A stretch of DNA of 64,000 bases, from NCBI RefSeq assembly GCF_021391675.1, contig NZ_CP090095.1, positions 3,167,501-3,231,500 on the forward strand, written 5' to 3'. The notes beneath the pieces were generated by a model, which saw nothing but the letters and a program-made list of their open reading frames with translations, was not told the DNA's origin and searched no databases. Made by a program: the position numbers and the translations under genes. The stretch is from Neorhizobium galegae (GTDB lineage Bacteria; Pseudomonadota; Alphaproteobacteria; Rhizobiales; Rhizobiaceae). Position 1 is the first letter of the stretch; every line of letters starts with the position of its first letter. Positions 57,009 through 64,000 of this stretch are shown here, in pieces.

Positions 57009-57422
57009 TCAGGGATGGGTTTCGGGGGAGATGATGGAAATCAAGGGAAAATAGGTCCGGTACCTTGCTACATCCCGGCTGAGCAGCCTGTAGCCTTTGA
57101 CCATCGCATGGGCGCCAATGTAGAAATCGGGGAGCGGCGAACGTTTGTCCCCGCCCAGGCGGCGGTATTGCAAGAAAGCGTGGCCTGCCGCGTAGGCCGC
57201 CTCCCAAGGGAGATCTTCCCGCCGGAAAAGACTGGGCGCAAGTGCCGATTCCAGTTCCTCGCTCGTCGCGTAACCGGCGGCCATTTCCGCATAAATCAAC
57301 GGATTGATCAGCAGCGGCCCGTTTGTCTGGGCAGCCGCCAATTGTTCGGTCGACCATTCGGTGAAGGCGCTCCGCGTGTGGAACACGTCGATCAGGACAT
57401 TGGTATCGACAAGGGTCGCCAT
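57009..57422 (-). CDS. VapC-type PIN-domain toxin (module 2)
   Basis: The 137-residue PIN nuclease shows Asp6 (LVDTNVLID), Glu46 (IYAEMAAGY), Asp99 (PLPDFYIGAHA) and Asp117 (LLSRDVARYRTYFP), all catalytic carboxylates present. The C-terminal DVARYRTYFP block is typical of a common VapC subgroup and differs from module 1. It starts 4 bp after the antitoxin gene ends and stops 12 bp before ruvA. Confidence 0.92.
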   Translation of the reverse strand: MATLVDTNVLIDVFHTRSAFTEWSTEQLAAAQTNGPLLINPLIYAEMAAGYATSEELESALAPSLFRREDLPWEAAYAAGHAFLQYRRLGGDKRSPLPDFYIGAHAMVKGYRLLSRDVARYRTYFPLISIISPETHP

Positions 57423-57426
57423 GCGA

Positions 57427-57675
57427 TCAGTCTCTCAGAAGACGATAAAATTCCTCGCCACTCATATCGCCGAGAGACATGGACCCTTGATGCCGCCTGA
57501 GGTGATCCATGAGCACGCGAACATTGCGTTCGGCTTCCTCACGAGACGGCTCAACACGGCGAAGCACGGCTTCACCCTCGCGAAGAACAAATTCCACCTC
57601 GCTGCCCGGTTCAATCCCCAGATTGGAGCGGACATTTTTCGGGATCGTAACCTGGCCTTTTTCCGTGACGCGCAT
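57427..57675 (-). CDS. AbrB-type antitoxin (module 2)
   Basis: The 82-residue protein has an N-terminal AbrB/SpoVT fold (RVTEKGQVTIPKNVRSNLGI, then EPGSEVEFVLREGEAVLRRV) and a charged helical tail (EAERNVRVLMDHLRRHQGSM) that would bind the toxin. A perfect palindrome lies directly before its start codon, and its ribosome-binding AGAGG is part of that palindrome, so repression may block both RNA polymerase and ribosomes. It follows ruvC by 55 bp. Confidence 0.92.
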   Translation of the reverse strand: MRVTEKGQVTIPKNVRSNLGIEPGSEVEFVLREGEAVLRRVEPSREEAERNVRVLMDHLRRHQGSMSLGDMSGEEFYRLLRD

Positions 57676-57676
57676 G

Positions 57677-57697
57677 GTAATACCTCTGAGGTATTAC
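57677..57697. promoter_or_regulatory. Perfect palindromic operator of vapBC module 2
   Basis: Arms GTAATACCTC (57677-57686) and GAGGTATTAC (57688-57697) are exact complements around a single central base. The palindrome starts one base from the antitoxin start codon. Autorepression by VapBC through palindromes near the start is well known. The SD sequence AGAGG is contained in the palindrome. Confidence 0.8.
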
Positions 57698-57730
57698 TTA
57701 CTGGCCAACCCAGAACAAGTCAAGAACAAA

Positions 57731-58246
57731 CTAGCCGGCGAGTGCCGCGCGCATGCGTTGGCCGCCGCGGTTATGGGCGTGGCAGATGGCGATTGCCAGC
57801 GCGTCGGCAGCGTCATTGCCCTTGAACTCCGCCTTCGGCATCAGGATCTTCAGCATCATGTGGATCTGCTGCTTTTCGCCGTGGCCGACGCCGATCACCG
57901 ATTTCTTGACCGCGTTCGGCGCATATTCGGCAACCGGCAGCCCGGCCCTTGCCGGCACCAGCATGACGACGCCCCTCGCCTGGCCGAGCTTCAGCGTCGC
58001 GACTGCGTCCTTGTTGACGAAGGTCTGTTCGACGGCCGCCTCGTCCGGCTGGTAGGCATGCACCACTTCCGCCAGCCCGTCGTGCAACTGGCAGAGGCGT
58101 GAGGCGAGATCCATGTCGCCGTCGGAGGTCACGGTCCCCGACGCGACGAATTTCAGGCTGTTGCCGAGCGTCTCGATAATGCCCCAGCCGGTGCGCCGAA
58201 GCCCCGGGTCGATGCCGATGATGCGAATCGTGCCTGTCATGCCCAT
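57731..58246 (-). CDS. ruvC: Holliday junction resolvase RuvC
   Basis: Endonuclease that resolves Holliday junctions. The 171-residue protein has the first catalytic Asp13 in [14 protein letters not shown], a conserved Glu in [20 protein letters not shown], and the C-terminal acidic pair in [16 protein letters not shown]. The start could be the ATG at 58246 or at 58240; the first has AGGA at a better distance. It is first in the ruv operon. yebC, its usual upstream neighbour, is 2.8 kb away. Confidence 0.95.
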   Translation of the reverse strand: MGMTGTIRIIGIDPGLRRTGWGIIETLGNSLKFVASGTVTSDGDMDLASRLCQLHDGLAEVVHAYQPDEAAVEQTFVNKDAVATLKLGQARGVVMLVPARAGLPVAEYAPNAVKKSVIGVGHGEKQQIHMMLKILMPKAEFKGNDAADALAIAICHAHNRGGQRMRAALAG

Positions 58247-58314
58247 ACCCTATCCTGATGCCCCAACCAGTGCCATGAGAATGTGAACAAACCGAAAACG
58301 GGAATGCAGCACCG

Positions 58315-58331
58315 TTTACCTTCGGTTAACC
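58315..58331. promoter_or_regulatory. CtrA-like box between ruvC and a chemoreceptor gene
   Basis: TTTA (58315-58318), seven bases, TTAACC (58326-58331): one mismatch from the CtrA consensus. It lies about 100 bp upstream of the chemoreceptor start at 58432 and 69 bp upstream of ruvC. Chemotaxis genes are frequent CtrA targets. Confidence 0.4.
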
Positions 58332-58431
58332 ATGTCGGGAAGGTTTGCCCCCTTTCGGGTCGCCGGTCGGCAACGCCCCTGCGCCTCGCGCGTTGCAAAT
58401 CGCGGCTTGGACGCAATGTGAGGAGGCAGCC

Positions 58432-59844
58432 ATGATAGGCAGACATCATTCCCTATCCGTCAAGGTGATCGGGCTCGTGCTGGCGCAGAATGGGATTCTC
58501 GCGGGGCTCCTCTTTTATGTCGCCGAGGAGCTGACGCCGTTCGAGATGCTGGGCATCGCCGCATCGCTGATAACGCTGACCCTCGTCACCATTTCCCTTG
58601 CCGGTGCACTTATCAATCCGTTGCGGACCATTGCCGGAACCGTCTCGGAGGTCGCCGCCGGCAGGACGGCGGTGCCGCGCGAACATCTGGCCCGCACCGA
58701 TGAAATCGGCTCGATCTCCCGGGCGCTGGAGCAGCTTTGCCGCAATCATCTCATCCGGCTCGTCAAGGAAGAAGAAGCGCGCGAGCGGCAGGAGGCGGAG
58801 GTGGAGCAAGCTCGCATGCGCGATCTCGAGGCCGCCGGAGAGGAGGCACGCGACCTGAGGACAGTGGTCGAAGCGCTGGACGGCGGCCTGCGGCGCCTGG
58901 CGGTCGGCGATCTCACCGTGCGGATCGATATGCCGTTCCCCGACAGATACGAGGGCCTGCGTGCGGATTTCAACCATGCCCTGACGATCCTGGAAGACGT
59001 GCTCGGAATGATCGGCAGCTGCGCCCACAGCCTCCACACGGACTGCGCCGAGGCTCGCGACGAAATGACGAAAACCGCCGAGGCCGGGGGCCGGCTGACG
59101 GCAACCATCGCCAAGACAGCTGCGGATGTCGGCAAGCTTGCCGAAATGCTGAGGGTGCGAAAGATGGAGGCTCAGCACGCGGCCGAAATCGCCAACAATG
59201 CCCGGCTCGACATGCGCCCGCCGAAGGAGATGATGCAAGTCGCAACGGCGGCGATGGAGGCGATCCGCAACGAGTCGCTCAGGATCGAGCCAGCCACCGC
59301 AACGATCCGGGAGATCGCCTTCCAGGCCAATATGCTCGCCCTCAATGCCGGCCTCGAGGCGGCCCATCCGGGTGAGGCCGAGATCGACTTCAAGACCGTG
59401 GCAGAGGAAATCCGCGGACTTGCCGAGCGGGCCGCTGAGGCGGCCAAGGAAATCTCCGGCCTGTCCCGAAGGTCGGCCGAAGCGGCCGAACTCGGCGGCA
59501 AGTCTGTCGAGAAGGCGGGCGGAGAATTGGATGCGATGACGATCTATGCGGATGCCTTGCACGGTCACGTCGCGGCACTCGCGGCAGGCTCGGGCCAGGA
59601 GATCGAAGCGGTCGCAGCCGTCAGGACCACGATGACGACGCTTGCTAGGGCGAGCCGCGACCAGATCGGTGCGCTGGATGCGCTGACGGCAAAGCTCGGC
59701 CGCATGAACCGCGATATCGCCGCGATCGACCATCATGCAGGGCGCTTCACGCCCGTCACGATCCTCCACGCCGGAGGAGTGGCCGTACCGGAGAGCCTCA
59801 AACCCGCAAAACCCGGTTCGCACCTGCGGCTGGTCAAGTCGTGA
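58432..59844 (+). CDS. Divergent methyl-accepting chemotaxis-like protein without a periplasmic domain
   Basis: The 470-residue protein starts at an ATG at 58432 with AGGAGG upstream. Two TM helices (about 12-30 and 38-60) are separated by under ten residues, so there is no periplasmic sensor. A HAMP domain (60-105), a coiled linker with a second HAMP-like repeat (GGLRRLAVGDLTVRI) and an MCP signalling part follow. The tip reads EIAFQANMLALNAGLEAAHP, then GEAEIDFKTVAEEI, where the family has [15 protein letters not shown]. The conserved Arg and Gly residues that contact CheA/CheW are changed. It has no C-terminal CheR pentapeptide. Confidence 0.88.
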   Translation: MIGRHHSLSVKVIGLVLAQNGILAGLLFYVAEELTPFEMLGIAASLITLTLVTISLAGALINPLRTIAGTVSEVAAGRTAVPREHLARTDEIGSISRALEQLCRNHLIRLVKEEEARERQEAEVEQARMRDLEAAGEEARDLRTVVEALDGGLRRLAVGDLTVRIDMPFPDRYEGLRADFNHALTILEDVLGMIGSCAHSLHTDCAEARDEMTKTAEAGGRLTATIAKTAADVGKLAEMLRVRKMEAQHAAEIANNARLDMRPPKEMMQVATAAMEAIRNESLRIEPATATIREIAFQANMLALNAGLEAAHPGEAEIDFKTVAEEIRGLAERAAEAAKEISGLSRRSAEAAELGGKSVEKAGGELDAMTIYADALHGHVAALAAGSGQEIEAVAAVRTTMTTLARASRDQIGALDALTAKLGRMNRDIAAIDHHAGRFTPVTILHAGGVAVPESLKPAKPGSHLRLVKS

Positions 59845-59973
59845 TATCGGGGGCTCCGCTGCGCGCAATTTTCCGGCGCTTCTTTTTCTGTCGGCCGCAG
59901 GGTCGTATTCCTGGACGAGGCTGCCTAGATAACTGGAACACCCTGTCAGTTATTCCGCCTTCAGGACGCGCCG

Positions 59974-60975
59974 ATGATCCCCTTTTCCATTCTCGATCTT
60001 TCACCCGTCGGTGAAGGTTATTCCGTGAGCGATGCGCTCGACCAGTCCCGCCGCCTGGCGATCAAGGCCGAGGAGCAGGGCTACAAACGCGTCTGGCTTG
60101 CCGAGCACCACGGCATGCCGGGCATTGCCAGTGCCGCAACGGCGATCGTCATCGGCCATGTGGGCGCGGCCACCAAGACCATCCGCGTCGGCTCCGGCGG
60201 CATCATGCTGCCCAACCATTCGCCGCTCGTCATCGCCGAACAGTTCGGCACGCTGGAAGCGCTGCTGCCAGGCCGCGTCGACCTCGGCCTCGGCCGGGCG
60301 CCGGGAACCGACATGCGCACCGCAAGCGCGCTCCGCCGCAATCTCGATGCCGGCGCCGAAAGTTTTCCGCACGACATTCTCGAACTGCAGCGCCTGCTGG
60401 GCACGCCCGAAAAGGACCAGGGCCTGCTCGCCGTCCCCGGCATGGACGCGCATGTGCCGATCTGGCTGCTCGGATCGAGCGTCTACAGCGCCCACCTCGC
60501 CGCGGCGCTCGGCCTGCCCTATGCGTTTGCCTCGCATTTCGCCCCGGACATGCTGATGGAAGCGATCTCGATCTACCGCGACCGTTTCCAGCCGTCGCTC
60601 CAACTCGACAAGCCCTACATGATGGTCGGCGTCATGGGCGTCGCGGCGGAGACCGATGCCGAAGCTGAGCGCGCCTTCACCTCGTCGCAGCAGCAGTTCG
60701 TCAATCTGCGCAAGAACGTCCGCACCCGGTTCCCGAAGCCCGTCGACAGCATGGAAGGTTTCTGGACGCCGATGGAGAAGATGAATGTCGAGCACACGCT
60801 GCGTTACGCAGCGGTCGGCTCCGTTGCGACGGTCGAGGCAAAGCTCAGGGATTTCCTGGGAGAAACCGGCGCCGACGAGTTGATCATCTCGATGCCGATC
60901 CACGATGTCGATGCGCGACTGCGCTCGGTCGAATTGTTCGCGACGCTGCCGATGATGGAAAAAGTTCGCGCCTGA
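59974..60975 (+). CDS. LLM-class flavin-dependent oxidoreductase (YhbW-like)
   Basis: The 333-residue luciferase-like protein reads [60 protein letters not shown] and [14 protein letters not shown], the signature of the YhbW/MsnO8 subgroup. It probably uses FMN, but no reaction is known for close relatives. It stands alone, separated from yebC by a shared terminator. Together with the chemoreceptor it splits ruvC from yebC. Confidence 0.9.
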   Translation: MIPFSILDLSPVGEGYSVSDALDQSRRLAIKAEEQGYKRVWLAEHHGMPGIASAATAIVIGHVGAATKTIRVGSGGIMLPNHSPLVIAEQFGTLEALLPGRVDLGLGRAPGTDMRTASALRRNLDAGAESFPHDILELQRLLGTPEKDQGLLAVPGMDAHVPIWLLGSSVYSAHLAAALGLPYAFASHFAPDMLMEAISIYRDRFQPSLQLDKPYMMVGVMGVAAETDAEAERAFTSSQQQFVNLRKNVRTRFPKPVDSMEGFWTPMEKMNVEHTLRYAAVGSVATVEAKLRDFLGETGADELIISMPIHDVDARLRSVELFATLPMMEKVRA

Positions 60976-60981
60976 AACAAC

Positions 60982-61006
60982 GGCGGGCTGGTCATGCCAG
61001 CCCGCC
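60982..61006. terminator. Bidirectional terminator (LLM oxidoreductase / yebC)
   Basis: Ten-base stem with arms GGCGGGCTGG (60982-60991) and CCAGCCCGCC (60997-61006) and a five-base loop, 6 bp after the plus-strand stop and 25 bp after the yebC stop. T tracts are short on both sides. Confidence 0.8.
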
Positions 61007-61031
61007 TTCAAAACTGTCCGGTGGCGAATGG

Positions 61032-61778
61032 TCAGGCCGAAAGCTTGGCCATGACCTCTTCGGAGACTTCGAAATTCGAATAGACGCTCTGTACGTCGTC
61101 GTCGTCTTCGAGATTGTCGATGAGCTTCAGCAGCGACTGCGCCTTCTCCTCATCCACCTCGATCGTGTTCTGCGGCCGCCAGATCACCTTGACCGTCTCG
61201 GCCTGGCCGAGTGTCGCTTCGAGCGCCTTCGACACCTCGCCAAGGCTTTCGAAAGCGCAGATGATCGTGTGGCCGTCCTCGTCGGTGGTCACGTCGTCGG
61301 CACCGGCCTCGATCGCCGCTTCCATCACCTTGTCCGCATCGCCGACGCTCGCCTTGTAGGTGATTTCGCCCACGTGGTCGAAGGAGAAGGAAACCGAGCC
61401 GGTTTCACCAAGCACGCCGCCGGCCTTGGTAAAGGTCGAGCGGACGTTGGACGCCGTGCGGTTGCGGTTGTCGGTCAGCGCCTCGACGATGACGGCGGTA
61501 CCGCCCGGGCCGTAACCTTCGTAACGGACGGAATCGTAGTTCTCCGCGTCCGAACCGACAGCCTTCTTGATCGCCCGGTCGATATTGTCCTTGGGCATCG
61601 ACTGCGCCTTGGCGTTCTGGATCGCCAGGCGCAGCGCCGCGTTCATGGTCGGATCAGGCAGACCCGTCTTGGCGGCGACGGTGATTTCGCGCGCAAGCTT
61701 GGAAAACATCTTCGACCGGATCGAATCCTGCTTGCCCTTGCGGTGCATGATGTTTTTGAACTGTGAATGGCCAGCCAT
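61032..61778 (-). CDS. yebC: YebC/PmpR family protein (TACO1-like)
   Basis: The 248-residue protein opens [18 protein letters not shown] and contains [40 protein letters not shown] and [15 protein letters not shown], the three-domain YebC pattern. Members were described as transcription regulators; more recent work links them to relief of ribosome stalling. It commonly precedes ruvC in proteobacteria. Here it is on the same strand, with the intervening genes on the other. Confidence 0.95.
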   Translation of the reverse strand: MAGHSQFKNIMHRKGKQDSIRSKMFSKLAREITVAAKTGLPDPTMNAALRLAIQNAKAQSMPKDNIDRAIKKAVGSDAENYDSVRYEGYGPGGTAVIVEALTDNRNRTASNVRSTFTKAGGVLGETGSVSFSFDHVGEITYKASVGDADKVMEAAIEAGADDVTTDEDGHTIICAFESLGEVSKALEATLGQAETVKVIWRPQNTIEVDEEKAQSLLKLIDNLEDDDDVQSVYSNFEVSEEVMAKLSA

Positions 61779-61948
61779 GGCACCCCTGACACTTTAACTT
61801 GTTCTGGAATGAGGCCTTATAATTTCGAAGCCGGAGCCGTTCAAGGGCATTTCCGGCGTAAGGCGAGGCTTTCCTGCTCCCGATCGGCCGGAACAAAGCC
61901 AAAGCCTTGCCGTTTGTTCACCGAGACGAACAACAAAGGAGACAATCC

Positions 61949-62461
61949 ATGGCAAGCCTTACCGAAGCCCGCGAAGCGCCCGAACGTCAGCTCTGGGACG
62001 AGATCAACAACATCCATGCCGGCATGCTGGGCATCGAGGGTTCGCACATGCATTTCCAGCCGATGGCGCCGAATGCCGATCCGAAGTCGAGCACCATCTG
62101 GTTCTTCACCAAGTCAGACACGGATCTGGTACGGGCCATCCGGGCCGGCAGCCGCGCGCATTTCTGCGTGGTCGGCAAGAACCACGATTATCACGCCTGC
62201 CTTTCGGGCACGCTGGAAGTACGCCCCGACCGCGCCAAGATCGATGAATACTGGAGCGCAGTGACATCGGCCTGGTACGAGCACGGCAAGGAAGACCCGC
62301 TTCTGACCCTGCTCGCTTTCAAGGTCGACGACGCGGAAATCTGGGCCTCCACCGACAGCACCCTGAAATTCGGCTGGGAAATCGCCAAGGCCAACCTGCA
62401 TGACGAGAAGATGCCGGATGTCGGCGTCAAGCAGCACCTCGCCTTCCCGCAATTCCATTAA
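61949..62461 (+). CDS. Pyridoxamine-5'-phosphate-oxidase-fold general stress protein
   Basis: The 170-residue protein has the split-barrel flavin-binding fold of the general stress 26 group: LWDEINNIHAGMLGIEGSHM, IWFFTKSDTDLVRAIRAGSR, AHFCVVGKNHDYHACLSGTL and VDDAEIWAS. The ATG at 61949 has AAAGGAGA eight bases upstream, better than the in-frame ATG at 61907. It probably binds FMN or a related cofactor; no reaction is known. It is convergent with the MBL gene. Confidence 0.87.
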   Translation: MASLTEAREAPERQLWDEINNIHAGMLGIEGSHMHFQPMAPNADPKSSTIWFFTKSDTDLVRAIRAGSRAHFCVVGKNHDYHACLSGTLEVRPDRAKIDEYWSAVTSAWYEHGKEDPLLTLLAFKVDDAEIWASTDSTLKFGWEIAKANLHDEKMPDVGVKQHLAFPQFH

Positions 62462-62485
62462 CACCCGGCGAAAAAGCCGCGGGGG

Positions 62486-63331
62486 TTACAGCCCCTGTGG
62501 CACCAGTATCGTCGGCTTTTTCGGCAGGCTGCGCATCGACACCCGGATCGTCGGTTCCTTCGCATAGGCGATGTCGAATTTGGCATCGAACATGGCGATG
62601 AAATTGTCGAGCGGCGGCCCCCAGCGATGCATCGGCAGGATCAGCGACGAGCGCAGCCGTTGCACCACCCGACTCATGCTGTCCGCCCCCATCGTCAGGC
62701 CGCCGTCGACCGGCACCATCAGGATGTCGAGGCGGCCGATCTCGGTATACTGGGCCTCGTTCAGCTCGAAATGCAGATGGCCGAGATGGCCGATGCACAG
62801 GCCCGCAACCTCGAAGATGAAGATCGAATTGCCGTTTTCCTCGATGCCGCCGCCCCAGTTGCGGATATCCGACATGACATTGCGGATGTAGACGTCCCCC
62901 ACCATCAGCTTGTGCTGGATCTTTTCGCCCGGCACCTCACCCCAGCCATGCAGGACATGCTTGATCCCGGAATCGGGGCTGAGTGTAAAATGGGTGGAAT
63001 GCGCCTTGTTCATGGTCGCGACGTCAGGCAGGCGCGACGGCCGGTAGGCGCCGCTATAGTCGGTGGCGATGCCGATCCCTTCAGGCGTTTCGATGAAATA
63101 GGTGGAATGGCCGACAAAGGTGATCTTCACCTCTTCCCTCTCGGCCAGCGCCAGATTCCTCCTCGCCTGGGCGAACTGCAGGCCCGAGGGATTGAAGCTC
63201 GCAAAGGTGACACCGGGCAGCTTCTGGGCGATCGCCTGGCATTGGCTGACGGGCAGGCCATCCTGAGCGAACGCGGCCCAGGCGGAGAGAAGGAGGCCGG
63301 AAAGACCGAGTGCGAGAGCCCGTAGCATCAT
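62486..63331 (-). CDS. Exported metallo-beta-lactamase-fold hydrolase
   Basis: The 281-residue product has a signal peptide (LRALALGLSGLLLSAWAAFA), then an MBL-type domain: VKITFVGHSTYFIETPEGIG, the histidine region MNKAHSTHFTLSPD, VAGLCIGHLGHLHFEL and LPMHRWGPPLDN. The first histidine block is HSTHF rather than HxHxDH, so one or two of the usual zinc ligands seem replaced, and the metal site may be altered. It resembles UlaG-like lactonases in outline. A periplasmic location is likely. Confidence 0.82.
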   Translation of the reverse strand: MMLRALALGLSGLLLSAWAAFAQDGLPVSQCQAIAQKLPGVTFASFNPSGLQFAQARRNLALAEREEVKITFVGHSTYFIETPEGIGIATDYSGAYRPSRLPDVATMNKAHSTHFTLSPDSGIKHVLHGWGEVPGEKIQHKLMVGDVYIRNVMSDIRNWGGGIEENGNSIFIFEVAGLCIGHLGHLHFELNEAQYTEIGRLDILMVPVDGGLTMGADSMSRVVQRLRSSLILPMHRWGPPLDNFIAMFDAKFDIAYAKEPTIRVSMRSLPKKPTILVPQGL

Positions 63332-63531
63332 GCTGATCCCAAAGAACTGCGTTCATGCTCATTCCCGGCGAAAACATGCGGCAATGCGAAAGGCCGGTCC
63401 AGCCGCAATCGCGAAGGCCGGCCTCACAATTCTGTCATTGGTCGAGGTCATGGAATTGATTATTGAGAAGCGGGGGCAGCGCCCGACATGAGCTCGCCGG
63501 CCTCCGGTCGGAAGCGCAAGAGGATATTTCC

Positions 63532-64000
63532 ATGAAGCATGACGTTGAGATCAAGACCAAGGACGGCACGGCCAAGGCCGCCGTCATCAAGCCTGCGAAC
63601 GGCGCGGCAACGGACAAGGGCGTCATCCTCTACATGGATGCCTTCGGGCCTCGCGAAGCGCTCTACTGGATGGGCCAGCGCATCGCCGATGCCGGTTACA
63701 CCGTGCTCGTTCCCGACCTCTATTACCGCTCCGGCGAATATGGCCCGTTCATCGCCCGGACCGCCTTCAGCGAGGAAAGTACCAAAACCCGGATCAGGGC
63801 GATGATGCAGACAGCCACCCAGGCACTGACGGCGCAGGACGGCGCCGCCTTCATCGAAGCGCTGGAAGCCGAAGGTGTCACCGGTGCGATCGGAACGGTC
63901 GGCTACTGCATGGGCGGGGCACGCGCGATCACCGCAGCGGCCCACTATCCGGAGCGCATCAAGGCGGCAGCAAGCTTCCACGGCGGCAATCTCGCAAGCG
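63532..64000 (+). CDS. Dienelactone hydrolase family protein (3' end outside window)
   Basis: The open frame starts at the ATG at 63532 (AGAGG nine bases upstream) and runs off the right edge. It reads MKHDVEIKTKDGTAKAAVIK, then VILYMDAFGPREALYWMGQR, VPDLYYRSGEY and the nucleophile elbow GTVGYCMGGARA. The Cys in GYCMGG is the nucleophile of this alpha/beta hydrolase family, as in dienelactone hydrolase. The His of the triad lies beyond the window. The substrate is open; many members are general esterases. Confidence 0.88.
   Translation, partial: MKHDVEIKTKDGTAKAAVIKPANGAATDKGVILYMDAFGPREALYWMGQRIADAGYTVLVPDLYYRSGEYGPFIARTAFSEESTKTRIRAMMQTATQALTAQDGAAFIEALEAEGVTGAIGTVGYCMGGARAITAAAHYPERIKAAASFHGGNLAS

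Noticed and set aside
62462..62485. GC-rich imperfect hairpin between the stress protein and the MBL gene.
   Set aside because: The stem has a bulge and there is no T run; not strong enough to list as a terminator.

Overview
The window looks like the chromosome of a member of the Rhizobiaceae (Alphaproteobacteria, Hyphomicrobiales; Rhizobium/Agrobacterium-like). It is GC-rich and densely packed. It carries a yebC-ruvCAB-ybgC-tolQRAB-pal-cpoB-tilS-ftsH-glmM block of a kind known from this group, a serC-serA pair with a serC-type leader, an elongator tRNA-Met typical of the class, and TTAA-N7-TTAACC (CtrA-like) boxes. I see no rRNA genes, insertion sequences, prophage or CRISPR array. Both ends cut genes: a metallophosphoesterase at the left and a dienelactone hydrolase-like gene at the right.

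Left part (1-29 kb). A minus-strand operon (8412 to 1298) encodes an acyl-CoA dehydrogenase, a short-chain dehydrogenase and the four subunits of the branched-chain 2-oxoacid dehydrogenase complex, pointing to valine/isoleucine/leucine breakdown. A 122-bp palindromic repeat lies inside it. Next come treZ-treY (trehalose from maltodextrin/glycogen), two tandem 24-residue hydrophobic micro-proteins not found by ordinary gene callers, a type II NADH dehydrogenase with a coupled 94-residue partner, and a run of single genes: DUF983, glycerophosphodiesterase, lipoprotein, amidase, an SDR without its catalytic residues, a flavin monooxygenase, AraC and TetR regulators, tRNA-Met, mnmA, a MscS channel and a Tim44-like protein. 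A stand-alone alanyl-tRNA-synthetase-like catalytic domain follows; its frame is broken just after the start codon.

Middle (29-48 kb). serA and serC sit next to an outer-membrane beta-barrel protein and a chemoreceptor. The minus-strand housekeeping series then reads ybgC, tolQ, tolR, tolA, tolB, pal, cpoB, tilS, ftsH, glmM. tilS has an apparent one-base deletion in a G run.

Right part (48-64 kb). The usually compact ruv-ybgC junction is split by about 6.5 kb that includes a complete sqdB-sqdD-sqdC operon (sulfolipid synthesis, normally a phosphate-starvation trait). The ruv operon is itself interrupted twice: one VapBC-type toxin-antitoxin pair lies between ruvC and ruvA, and a different one between ruvA and ruvB. 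The second toxin gene overlaps the ruvB start codon. A chemoreceptor with a degenerate signalling tip and a luciferase-like oxidoreductase separate ruvC from yebC. The double vapBC insertion in ruvCAB is the most unusual arrangement seen. The micro-protein pair and the AlaRS-like gene are the next best candidates for something poorly described.
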